Shown here: positions 1-13,182 of the stretch, piece by piece
How positions within the stretch are numbered: position 1 is the stretch's first letter
Layout of the letters: every line of letters starts with the position of its first letter
DNA from: Archivesica marissinica
Taxonomy: Eukaryota > Mollusca > Bivalvia > Venerida > Vesicomyidae
Reading direction: 5' to 3'
Assembly (NCBI GenBank): GCA_014843695.1
Contig: CM026404.1
Coordinates: forward strand, 85,280,712 to 85,344,711
Length of the DNA stretch: 64,000 nt
Position numbers and translations under genes: made by a program
Notes under the pieces: generated by a model
Database searches by the model: none
Told to the model about the DNA's origin: nothing
Seen by the model: only the letters and a program-made list of their open reading frames with translations

Positions 1-1396
1 GTTGTGTATTTTATATGTACATGTCGATATATGTTATATATAATCGTTGTGTATTTATATCTACATGTCGATATATGTTATATATAATCGTTGTTATTTA
101 TATTACATGTCGATAGATGTTATATATAATCGTTGTACATGTCGAGAGATGTTATATATAATCGTTGTGTATTTTATATGTACATGTCGATATATGTTAT
201 ATATAATCGTTGTGTATTTTATATGTACATGTCGATATATGTTATATATAATCGTTGTGTATTTTATATGTACATGTCGATATATGTTATATATAATCGT
301 TGTGTATTTTATATGTACATGTCGATAGATGTTATATATAATCGTTGTACATGTCGAGAGATCTTATATATAATCGTTGTGTATTTTATATGTACATGTC
401 GATATATGTTATATATAATCGTTGTGTATTTTATATGTACATGTCGATATATGTTATATATAATCGTTGTGTATTTTATATGTACATGTCGATATATGTT
501 ATATATAATCGTTGTGTATTTTATATGTACATGTCGATATATGTTATATATAATCGTTGTGTATTTATTATCTACATGTCGATATATGTTATATATAATC
601 GTTGTGTATTTTATATGTACATGTCGATATATGTTATATATAATCGTTGTGTATTTTATATCTACATGTCGATATATGTTATATATAATCGTTGTGTATT
701 TTATATGTACATGTCGATATATGTTATATATAATCGTTGTGTATTTATTATCTACATGTCGATATATGTTATATATAATCGTTGTGTATTTTATATGTAC
801 ATGTCGATATATGTTATATATAATCGTTGTGTATTTTATATGTACATGTCGATATATGTTATATATAATCGTTGTGTATTTTATATGTACATGTCGATAT
901 ATGTTATATATAATCGTTGTGTATTTTATATGTACATGTCGATATATGTTATATATAATCGTTGTGTATTTTATATGTACATGTCGATATATGTTATATA
1001 TAATCGTTGTGTATTTTATATGTACATGTCGATATATGTTATATATAATCGTTGTGTATTTATATGTACATGTCGATATATGTTATATATAATCGTTGTG
1101 TATTTTTATATGTACATGTCGAGAGATGTTATATATAATCGTTGTACATGTCGAAGATGTTATATAATCGTTGTACATGTCGAAGATGTTATATATAATC
1201 GTTGTACATGTCGAGAGATGTTATATATAATCGTTGTACATGTCGAGAGATGTTATATATAATCGTTGTACATGTCGAGAGATGTTATATATAATCGTTG
1301 TACATGTCGATAGATGTTATATATAATCGTTGTACATGTTGATAGATGTTATATATAATCGTTGTACATGTCGATAGATGTTATATATAATCGTTG
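1..1396 (+). repeat. 45/32-bp AT-rich satellite, left block
   Basis: Tandem array with two monomer lengths. The 45-bp form repeats at 376, 421 and 466. The 32-bp form dominates from about 1140 to the gap. The long form equals the short form plus a 13-bp insert (gtattttatatgt) after gttgt. Both share the ACATGT palindrome, a TATATATAATC block and a CpG in atgtcga. Long open frames across it exist only because 45 is a multiple of three. The array enters from outside the window and runs into the N gap. The same satellite returns at 40513-46162 in the same orientation. Confidence 0.97.
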
Positions 1397-2396
1397 NNNN
1401 NNNNNNNNNNNNNNNNNNNNNNNNNNNNNNNNNNNNNNNNNNNNNNNNNNNNNNNNNNNNNNNNNNNNNNNNNNNNNNNNNNNNNNNNNNNNNNNNNNNN
1501 NNNNNNNNNNNNNNNNNNNNNNNNNNNNNNNNNNNNNNNNNNNNNNNNNNNNNNNNNNNNNNNNNNNNNNNNNNNNNNNNNNNNNNNNNNNNNNNNNNNN
1601 NNNNNNNNNNNNNNNNNNNNNNNNNNNNNNNNNNNNNNNNNNNNNNNNNNNNNNNNNNNNNNNNNNNNNNNNNNNNNNNNNNNNNNNNNNNNNNNNNNNN
1701 NNNNNNNNNNNNNNNNNNNNNNNNNNNNNNNNNNNNNNNNNNNNNNNNNNNNNNNNNNNNNNNNNNNNNNNNNNNNNNNNNNNNNNNNNNNNNNNNNNNN
1801 NNNNNNNNNNNNNNNNNNNNNNNNNNNNNNNNNNNNNNNNNNNNNNNNNNNNNNNNNNNNNNNNNNNNNNNNNNNNNNNNNNNNNNNNNNNNNNNNNNNN
1901 NNNNNNNNNNNNNNNNNNNNNNNNNNNNNNNNNNNNNNNNNNNNNNNNNNNNNNNNNNNNNNNNNNNNNNNNNNNNNNNNNNNNNNNNNNNNNNNNNNNN
2001 NNNNNNNNNNNNNNNNNNNNNNNNNNNNNNNNNNNNNNNNNNNNNNNNNNNNNNNNNNNNNNNNNNNNNNNNNNNNNNNNNNNNNNNNNNNNNNNNNNNN
2101 NNNNNNNNNNNNNNNNNNNNNNNNNNNNNNNNNNNNNNNNNNNNNNNNNNNNNNNNNNNNNNNNNNNNNNNNNNNNNNNNNNNNNNNNNNNNNNNNNNNN
2201 NNNNNNNNNNNNNNNNNNNNNNNNNNNNNNNNNNNNNNNNNNNNNNNNNNNNNNNNNNNNNNNNNNNNNNNNNNNNNNNNNNNNNNNNNNNNNNNNNNNN
2301 NNNNNNNNNNNNNNNNNNNNNNNNNNNNNNNNNNNNNNNNNNNNNNNNNNNNNNNNNNNNNNNNNNNNNNNNNNNNNNNNNNNNNNNNNNNNNNNN
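1397..2396. other. Assembly gap of 1000 N
   Basis: Exactly 1000 undetermined bases, the conventional length for a gap of unknown size. It separates the 45/32-bp satellite from the 41/55-bp satellite, so the real distance and adjacency of the two arrays are not known. Confidence 0.99.
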
Positions 2397-5300
2397 AATG
2401 TATTCTTGTCAATGGATTGATGTGAGGGGACCATGTGGTCTGTGGCATCACAATGTATTCTTGTCAATGGATTGATGAGAGGGGACCATGTGGTCTGTGA
2501 CATCACAATGTATTGATGAGAGGGGACCATGTGGTCTGTGGCATCACAATGTATTGATGAGAGGGGACCATGTGGTCTGTGACATCACAATGTATTGATG
2601 AGAGGGGACCATGTGGTCTGTGACATCACAATGTATTGATGAGAGGGGACCATGTGGTATGTGGCATCACAATGTATTGATGAGAGGGGACCATGTGGTC
2701 TGTGGCATCACAATGTATTGATGAGAGGGGACCATGTGGTCTGTGACATCACAATGTATTGATGAGAGGGGACCATGCGGTCTGTGGCATCACAATGTAT
2801 TGATGAGAGGGGACCATGCGGTCTGTGGCATCACAATGGATTGATGAGAGGTGACCATGTGGTCTGTGACATCACAATGTATTGATGTGAGGGGACCATG
2901 TGGTCTGTGACATCACAATGTGTTCTTGTCAATGTATTGATGTGAGGGGACCATGTGGTCTGTGGCATCACAATGTATTGATGAGAGGGGACCATGTGGT
3001 CTGTGGCATCACAATGTATTGATGTAAGGGGACCATGTGGTCTGTGGCATCACAATGTATTGATGTGAGGGTACCATGTGGTCTGTGGCATCACAATGTA
3101 TTGATGAGAGGGGACCATGTGGTATGTGGCATCACAATGTATTGATGTGAGGGGACCATGTGGTCTGTGGCATCACAATGTATTGATGTGAGGGGACCAT
3201 GTGGTCTGTGGCATCACAATGTATTGATGTGAGGGACCATGTGGTCTGTGGCATCACAATGTATTGATGAGAGGGGACCATGTGGTCTGTGGCGTCACAA
3301 TGTATTGATGTGAGGGGACCATGTGGTCTGTGGCATCACAATGTGTTCTTGTCACTGTATTGATGTGAGGGGACCATGTGGTCTGTGACATCACAATGTG
3401 TTCTTGTCACTGTATTGATGAGAGGGGACCATGTGGTCTGTGACGTCACAATGTATTCTTGTCAATGTATTGATGAGAGGGGACCATGTGGTCTGTGACG
3501 TCACAATGTATTCTTGTCAATGTATTGATGTGAAGGGACCATGTGGTCTGTGACGTCACAATGTATTCTTGTCAATGGATTGGTGTGAGGGGACCATGTG
3601 GTCTGTGACATCACAATGTATTCTTGTCAATGGATTGATGTGAGGGGACCATGTGGTCTGTGACATCACAATGTATTCTTGTCAATGGATTGATGTGAGG
3701 GGACCATGTGGTCTGTGACGTCACAATGTATTCTTGTCAATGTATTGATGTGAGGGGACCATGTGGTCTGTGACATCACAATGTATTCTTGTCAATGGAT
3801 TGATGTGAGGGGACCATGTGGTCTGTGGCATCACAATGTATTCTTGTCAATGGATTGATGAGAGGGGACCATGTGGTCTGTGACATCACAATGTGTTCTT
3901 GTCACTGTATCGATGTGAGGGGACCATGTGGTCTGTGGCATCACAATGTATTCTTGTCAATATATTGATGAGAGGGGACCATGTGGTCTGTGACGTCACA
4001 ATGTATTGATGAGAGGGGACCATGTGGTCTGTGGCATCACAATGTATTGATGAGAGGGGACCATGTGGTCTGTGGCATCACAATGTATTGATGAGAGTGG
4101 ACCATGTGGTCTGTGACATCACAATGTATTGATGAGAGGGGACCATGTGGTCTGTGATATCACAATGTATTGATGAGAGGGGACCATGTGGTATGTGGCA
4201 TCACAATGTATTGATGTGAGGGGACCATGTGGTCTGTGACATCACAATGTATTCTTGTCAATGTATTGATGAGAGGGGAACATGTGGTCTGTGACATCAC
4301 AATGTATTCTTGTCAATATATTGATGAGAGGGGACCATGTGGTCTGTGACATCACAATGGATTGATGAGAGGTGACCATGTGGTCTGTGACATCACAATG
4401 TATTGATGTGAGGGGACCATGTGGTCTGTGGCATCACAATGTATTGATGTGAGGGGACCATGTGGTCTGTGGCGTCACAATGTATTGATGAGAGGGGACC
4501 ATGTGGTCTGTGGCATCACAATGTATTGATGTGAGGGGACCATGTGGTCTGTGGCATCACAATGTATTGATGTGAGGGGACCATGTGGTCTGTGGCATCA
4601 CAATGTATTGATGTGAGGGGACCATGTGGTCTGTGGCATCACAATGTATTGATGAGAGGGGACCATGTGGTCTGTGGCGTCACAATGTATTGATGTGAGG
4701 GGACCATGTGGTCTGTGGCATCACAATGTGTTCTTGTCACTGTATTGATGTGAGGGGACCATGTGGTCTGTGACATCACAATGTGTTCTTGTCACTGTAT
4801 TGATGAGAGGGGACCATGTGGTCTGTGACGTCACAATGTATTCTTGTCAATGTATTGATGAGAGGGGACCATGCGGTCTGTGACATCACAATGTGTTCTT
4901 GTCAATGTATTGATGAGAGGGGACCATGTGGTCTGTGACGTCACAATGTATTCTTGTCAATGTATTGATGTAAGGGGACCATGTGGTCTGTGACGTCACA
5001 ATGTATTCTTGTCAATGGATTGATGTGAGGGGACCATGTGGTCTGTGACATCACAATGTATTCTTGTCAATGGATTGATGTGAGGGGACCATGTGGTCTG
5101 TGACATCACAATGTATTCTTGTCAATGGATTGATGTGAGGGGACCATGTGGTCTGTGACGTCACAATGTATTGATGAGAGGGGACCATGTGGTCTGTGAC
5201 ATCACAATGTATTGATGAGAGGGGACCATGTGGTCTGTGACATCACAATGTATTGATGAGAGGGGACCATGTGGTCTGTGACATCACAATGTATTCTTGT

Positions 5301-8300
5301 CAATGTATTGATGAGAGGGGACCATGTGGTCTGTGACGTCACAATGTATTCTTGTCAATGTATTGATGAGAGGGGACCATGTGGTCTGTGACATCACAAT
5401 GTATTCTTGTCAATGTATTGATGAGAGGGGACCATGTGGTCTGTGACATCACAATGTATTCTTGTCAATGTATTGATGAGAGGGGACCATGTGGTCTGTG
5501 GCATCACAATGGATTGATGAGAGGGGACCATGTGGTCTGTGACATCACAATGTATTGATGTGAGGGGACCATGTGGTCTGTGACATCACAATGTGTTCTT
5601 GTCAATGTATTGATGTGAGGGGACCATGTGGTCTGTGGCATCACAATGTATTGATGTGAGGGGACCATGTGGTCTGTGGCATCACAATGTATTGATGAGA
5701 GGGGACCATGTGGTCTGTGGCATCACAATGTATTGATGTGAGGGGACCATGTGGTCTGTGGCATCACAATGTATTGATGAGAGGGGACCATGTGGTCTGT
5801 GGCATCACAATGTATTGATGAGAGGGGACCATGTGGTCTGTGGCATCACAATGTATTGATGTGAGGGGACCATGTGGTCTGTGGCATCACAATGTATTGA
5901 TGTGAGGGGACCATGTGGTCTGTGGCATCACAATGTATTGATGTGAGGGGACCATGTGGTCTGTGGCATCACAATGTATTGATGAGAGGGGACCATGTGG
6001 TCTGTGGCGTCACAATGTATTGATGTGAGGGGACCATGTGGTCTGTGGCATCACAATGTGTTCTTGTCACTGTATTGATGTGAGGGGACCATGTGGTCTG
6101 TGACATCACAATGTGTTCTTGTCACTGTATTGATGAGAGGGGACCATGTGGTCTGTGACGTCACAATGTATTGATGAGAGGGGACCATGCGGTCTGTGAC
6201 ATCACAATGTATTGATGAGGGGACCATGTGGTCTGTGACGTCACAATGTATTGATGAGAGGAGACCATGCGGTCTGTGACGTCACAATGTATTCTTGTCA
6301 ATGGATTGATGTGAGGGGACCATGTGGTCTGTGATGTCACAATGTATTCTTGTCAATGGATTGATGTGAGGGGACCATGTGGTCTGTGATGTCACAATGT
6401 ATTCTTGTCAATGGATTGATGTGAGGGGACCATGTGGTCTGTGACATCACAATCTATTCTTGTCAATGGATTGATGTGAGGGGACCATGTGGTCTGTGAT
6501 GTCACAATGTATTCTTGTCAATGTATTGATGTGAGGGGACCATGCGGGCTGTGACGTCACAATGTATTCTTGTCACTGTATTGATGTGAGGGGACCATGT
6601 GATCTGTGACGTCACAATGTATTCTTGTCACTGTATTGATGTGAGGGGACCATGTGGTCTGTGACGTCACAATGTGTTCTTGTCAATGGATTGATGTGAG
6701 GGGACCATGTGGTCTGTGACGTCACAATGTATTCTTGTCAATGTATTGATGTGAGGGGACCATGTGGTCTGTGACATCACAATGTATTCTTGTCAATGGA
6801 TTGATGTGAGGGGACCATGTGGTCTGTGACATCACAATGTATTCTTGTCAATGTATTGATGTGAGGGGACCATGTGGTCTGTGGCATCACAATGTATTGA
6901 TGAGAGGGGACCATGTGGTCTGTGGCGTCACAATGTATTGATGAGAGGGGACCATGTGGTCTGTGGCATCACAATGTATTGATGTGAGGGGACCATGTGG
7001 TCTGTGGCATCACAATGTATTGATGTGAGGGGACCATGTGGTCTGTGGCATCACAATGTATTGATGTGAGGGGACCATGTGGTCTGTGGCATCACAATGT
7101 ATTGATGAGAGGGGACCATGTGGTCTGTGGCGTCACAATGTATTGATGTGAGGGGACCATGTGGTCTGTGGCATCACAATGTGTTCTTGTCACTGTATTG
7201 ATGTGAGGGGACCATGTGGTCTGTGACATCACAATGTGTTCTTGTCACTGTATTGATGAGAGGGGACCATGTGGTCTGTGACGTCACAATGTATTGATGA
7301 GAGGGGACCATGCGGTCTGTGACATCACAATGTATTGATGAGGGGACCATGTGGTCTGTGACGTCACAATGTATTGATGAGAGGAGACCATGCGGTCTGT
7401 GACGTCACAATGTATTCTTGTCAATGGATTGATGTGAGGGGACCATGTGGTCTGTGATGTCACAATGTATTCTTGTCAATGGATTGATGTGAGGGGACCA
7501 TGTGGTCTGTGATGTCACAATGTATTCTTGTCAATGGATTGATGTGAGGGGACCATGTGGTCTGTGACATCACAATCTATTCTTGTCAATGGATTGATGT
7601 GAGGGGACCATGTGGTCTGTGATGTCACAATGTATTCTTGTCAATGTATTGATGTGAGGGGACCATGCGGGCTGTGACGTCACAATGTATTCTTGTCACT
7701 GTATTGATGTGAGGGGACCATGTGATCTGTGACGTCACAATGTATTCTTGTCACTGTATTGATGTGAGGGGACCATGTGGTCTGTGACGTCACAATGTGT
7801 TCTTGTCAATGGATTGATGTGAGGGGACCATGTGGTCTGTGACGTCACAATGTATTCTTGTCAATGTATTGATGTGAGGGGACCATGTGGTCTGTGACAT
7901 CACAATGTATTCTTGTCAATGGATTGATGTGAGGGGACCATGTGGTCTGTGACATCACAATGTATTCTTGTCAATGGATTGATGAGAGGGGACCATGTGG
8001 TCTGTGACATCACAATGTTTCTTGTCATGTATTGATGTGAGGGGACCATGTGGTCTGTGGCATCACAATGTATTGATGAGAGGGGACCATGTGGTCTGTG
8101 GCATCACAATGTATTGATGAGAGGGGACCATGTGGTCTGTGGCATCACAATGTATTGATGAGAGGGGACCATGTGGTCTGTGGCATCACAATGTATTGAT
8201 GTGAGGGGACCATGTGGTCTGTGGCATCACAATGTATTGATGAGAGGGGACCATGTGGTCTGTGGCATCACAATGTATTGATGTGAGGGGACCATGTGGT

Positions 8301-11300
8301 CTGTGGCATCACAATGTATTCTTGTCAATGTATTGATGAGAGGGGACCATGTGGTCTGTGACATCACAATGTATTCTTGTCAATGTATTGATGTGAGGGG
8401 ACCATGTGGTCTGTGACATCACAATGTGTTCTTGTCAATGGATTGATGTGAGGGGACCATGTGGTCTGTGACGTCACAATGTATTGATGTGAGGGGACCA
8501 TGTGGTCTGTGACATCACAATGTGTTCTTGTCACTGTATTGATGTGAGGGGACCATGTGGTCTGTGACATCACAATGTATTCTTGTCAATGGATTGATGT
8601 GAGGGGACCATGTGGTCTGTGGCATCACAATGTATTGATGAGAGGGGACCATGTGGTCTGTGGCATCACAATGTATTGATGAGAGGGGACCATGTGGTCT
8701 GTGGCATCACAATGTATTGATGAGGGGACCATGTGGTCTGTGACATCACAATGTATTGATGAGAGGGGACCATGTGGTCTGTGACATCACAATGTATTGA
8801 TGAGAGGGGACCATGTGGTCTGTGGCATCACAATGTATTGATGAGAGGGGACCATGTGGTCTGTGGCATCACAATGTATTGATGAGAGGGGACCATGTGG
8901 TCTGTGACATCACAATGTATTGATGAGAGGGGACCATGCGGTCTGTGGCATCACAATGTATTGATGAGAGGGGACCATGCGGTCTGTGGCATCACAATGG
9001 ATTGATGAGAGGGGACCATGTGGTCTGTGACATCACAATGTATTGATGTGAGGGGACCATGTGGTCTGTGACATCACAATGTGTTCTTGTCAATGTATTG
9101 ATGTGAGGGGACCATGTGGTCTGTGGCATCACAATGTATTGATGTGAGGGGATCATGTGGTCTGTGGCGTCACAATGTATTGATGAGAGGGGACCATGTG
9201 GTCTGTGGCATCACAATGTATTGATGTGAGGGGACCATGTGGTCTGTGGCATCACAATGTATTGATGTGAGGGGACCATGTGGTCTGTGGCGTCACAATG
9301 TATTGATGAGAGGGGACCATGTGGTCTGTGGCATCACAATGTATTGATGTGAGGGGACCATGTGGTCTGTGGCATCACAATGTATTGATGTGAGGGGACC
9401 ATGTGGTCTGTGGCATCACAATGTATTGATGTGAGGGGACCATGTGGTCTGTGGCATCACAATGTATTGATGAGAGGGGACCATGTGGTCTGTGGCGTCA
9501 CAATGTATTGATGTGAGGGGACCATGTGGTCTGTGGCATCACAATGTGTTCTTGTCACTGTATTGATGTGAGGGGACCATGTGGTCTGTGACATCACAAT
9601 GTGTTCTTGTCACTGTATTGATGAGAGGGGACCATGTGGTCTGTGACGTCACAATGTATTGATGAGAGGGGACCATGCGGTCTGTGACATCACAATGTAT
9701 TGATGAGAGGGGACCATGTGGTCTGTGACGTCACAATGTATCGATGAGAGGAGACCATGCGGTCTGTGACGTCACAATGTATTCTTGTCAATGGATTGAT
9801 GTGAGGGGACCATGTGGTCTGTGATGTCACAATGTATTCTTGTCAATGGATTGATGTGAGGGGACCATGTGGTCTGTGATGTCACAATGTATTCTTGTCA
9901 ATGTATTGATGTGAGGGGACCATGCGGTCTGTGACGTCACAATGTATTCTTGTCAATGTATTGATGTGAGGGGACCATGTGGTCTGTGACATCACAATGT
10001 ATTCTTGTCAATGTATTGATGTGAGGGGACCATGTGGTCTGTGACGTCACAATGTATTCTTGTCAATGAATTGATGTGAGGGGACCATGTGGTCTGTGAC
10101 ATCACAATGTGTTCTTGTCAGTGTATTGATGTGAGCGGACCATGTGGTCTGTGACATCACAATGTATTCTTGTCAATGAATGATGTGAGGGGACCATGTG
10201 GTCTGTGACATCACAATGTATTGATGAGAGGGGACCATGCGGTCTGTGACATCACAATGTATTCTTGTCAATGTATTGATGTGAGGGGACCATGTGGTCT
10301 GTGACATCACAATGTGTTCTTGTCAATGGATTGATGTGAGGGGACCATGTGGTCTGTGACGTCACAATGTATTCTTGTCAATGTATTGATGTGAGAGGAC
10401 CATGTGGTCTGTGACATCACAATGTATTCTTGTCAATGGATTGATGTGAGGGGACCATGTGGTCTGTGACATCACAATGTGTTCTTGTCAATGTATTGAT
10501 GTGAGGGGACCATGTGGTCTGTGACGTCACAATGTATTCTTGTCAATGTATTGATGTGAGGGGACCATGTGGTCTGTGACATCACAATGTGTTCTTGTCA
10601 ATGTATTGATGTGAGGGGACCATGTGGTCTGTGACGTCACAATGTATTCTTGTCAATGTATTGATGTGAGGGGACCATGTGGTCTGTGACATCACAATGT
10701 ATTCTTGTCAATGGATTGATGTGAGGGGACCATGTGGTCTGTGACATCACAATGTGTTCTTGTCAATGGATTGATGTGAGGGGACCATGTGGTCTGTGAC
10801 GTCACAATGTATTGATGTGAGGGGACCATGTGGTCTGTGACATCACAATGTGTTCTTGTCACTGTATTGATGTGAGGGGACCATGTGGTATGTGACATCA
10901 CAATGTATTCTTGTCAATGGATTGATGTGAGGGGACCATGTGGTCTGTGGCATCACAATGTATTGATGAGAGGGGACCATGTGGTCTGTGGCATCACAAT
11001 GTATTGATGAGAGGGGACCATGTGGTCTGTGGCATCACAATGTATTGATGAGGGGACCATGTGGTCTGTGACATCACAATGTATTGATGAGAGGGGACCA
11101 TGTGGTCTGTGACATCACAATGTATTCATGTCAATGTATTGATGAGAGGGGACCATGTGGTCTGTGGCATCACAATGTATTCTTGTCATGATTGATGAGA
11201 GGGGACCATGCGGTCTGTGGCATCACAATGTATTCATGTCAATGGATTGATGAGAGGGGACCATGTGGTCTGTGACATCACAATGTCCAAATTGATGTGA

Positions 11301-13182
11301 GGGGACCATGTGGTCTGTGACATCACAATGTGTTCTTGTCAATGTATTGATGTGAGGGGACCATGTGGTCTGTGGCATCACAATGTATTGATGTCAATGT
11401 ATTGATGAGAGGGGACCATGTGGTCTGTGGCATCACAATGTATTGATGTCACTGTATTGATGTGAGGGGACCATGTGGTCTGTGGCGTCACAATGTATTG
11501 ATGAGAGGGGACCATGTGGTCTGTGGCATCACAATGTATTGATGTGAGGGGACCATGTGGTCTGTGGCATCACAATGTATTGATGTGAGGGGACCATGTG
11601 GTCTGTGGCATCACAATGTATTGATGTGAGGGGACCATGTGGTCTGTGGCATCACAATGTATTGATGAGAGGGGACCATGTGGTCTGTGGCGTCACAATG
11701 TATTGATGTGAGGGGACCATGTGGTCTGTGGCATCACAATGTGTTCTTGTCACTGTATTGATGTGAGGGGACCATGTGGTCTGTGACATCACAATGTGTT
11801 CTTGTCACTGTATTGATGAGAGGGGACCATGTGGTCTGTGACGTCACAATGTATTGATGAGAGGGGACCATGCGGTCTGTGACATCACAATGTATTGATG
11901 AGAGGGGACCATGTGGTCTGTGACGTCACAATGTATTGATGAGAGGAGACCATGCGGTCTGTGACGTTACAATGTATTCTTGTCAATGGATTGATGTGAG
12001 GGGACCATGTGGTCTGTGATGTCACAATTTATTCTTGTCAATGGATTGATGTGAGGGGACCATGTGGTCTGTGATGTCACAATGTATTCTTGTCAATGTA
12101 TTGATGTGAGGGGACCATGCGGTCTGTGACGTCACAATGTATTCTTGTCACTGTATTGATGTGAGGGGACCATGTGATCTGTGATGTCACAATGTATTCT
12201 TGTCACTGTATTGATGTGAGGGGACCATGTGGTCTGTGACATCACAATGTGTTCTTGTCAATGTATTGATGTGAGGGGACCATGTGGTCTGTGACGTCAC
12301 AATGTATTCTTGTCAATGTATTGATGTGAGGGGACCATGTGGTCTGTGACGTCACAATGTGTTCTTGTCAATGGATTGATGTGAGGGGACCATGTGGTCT
12401 GTGACATCACAATGTGTTCTTGTCAATGTATTGATGTGAGGGGACCATGTGGTCTGTGACGTCACAATGTGTTCTTGTCAATGGATTGATGTGAGGGGAC
12501 CATGTGGTCTGTGACATCACAATGTATTCTTGTCAATGGATTGATGTGAGGGGACCATGTGGTCTGTGACATCACAATGTATTCTTGTCAATGTATTGAT
12601 GTGAGGGGACCATGTGTTCTGTGACATCACAATGTATTCTTGTCAATGTATTGATGTGAGGGGACCATGTGGTCTGTGACGTCACAATGTATTCTTGTCA
12701 ATGAATTGATGTGAGGGGACCATGTGGTCTGTGACATCACAATGTGTTCTTGTCAATGTATTGATGTGAGGGGACCATGTGGTCTGTGACATCACAATGT
12801 ATTCTTGTCAATGAATGATGTGAGGGGACCATGTGGTCTGTGACATCACAATGTATTGATGAGAGGGGACCATGCGGTCTGTGACATCACAATGTATTGA
12901 TGAGAGGGGACCATGCGGTCTGTGACATCACAATGTATTGATGAGAGGGGACCATGCGGTCTGTGACATAACAATGTATTGATGAGAGGGGACCATGCGG
13001 TCTGTGACATCACAATGTATTGATGAGAGGGGACCATGCGGTCTGTGACATCACAATGTATTGATGAGAGGGGAACATGCAGTCTGTGACATCACAATGT
13101 ATTGATGAGAGGGGACCATGCGGTCTGTGGCATCACAATGTATTGATGAGAGGGGACCATGCGGTCTGTGATGTCACAATGT
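2397..13182 (+). repeat. 41/55-bp satellite with CRE-like octamers
   Basis: About 10.8 kb of tandem monomers around the core ggggaccatgtggtctgtg. The short form is 41 bp (for example 2521 to 2562). The long form is 55 bp (for example 3601 to 3656) and carries a 14-bp insert, ttcttgtcaatgga or a close variant. Each monomer has a TGACGTCA-like site in the states gacgtcac, gacatcac, gatgtcac, ggcatcac or ggcgtcac. Monomers are also organised into higher-order copies (separate entry). No gene lies within; the short reverse-strand open frames are repeat artefacts. Confidence 0.97.
5733..7978 (+). repeat. Tandem 1123-bp higher-order duplication
   Basis: 5733-6855 and 6856-7978 are adjacent near-identical blocks inside the 41/55-bp satellite. 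Diagnostic private variants recur exactly 1123 bp apart: catgcgg at about 6181 and 7304, the gatctg variant at 6601 and 7724, and ggcgtc at 6006 and 7129. I saw one difference near the left edge (gcat versus gcgt). This indicates recent duplication of a multi-monomer block, or an assembly duplication. Confidence 0.85.

Noticed and set aside
47..1262. Open frames of up to 319 codons translating to MYMSIYVIYNRCVF repeats
   Set aside because: They exist because the 45-bp monomer is a multiple of three and lacks stops in those frames. No start context, splice signals or non-repeat sequence is present. The same applies at 40529-45080.
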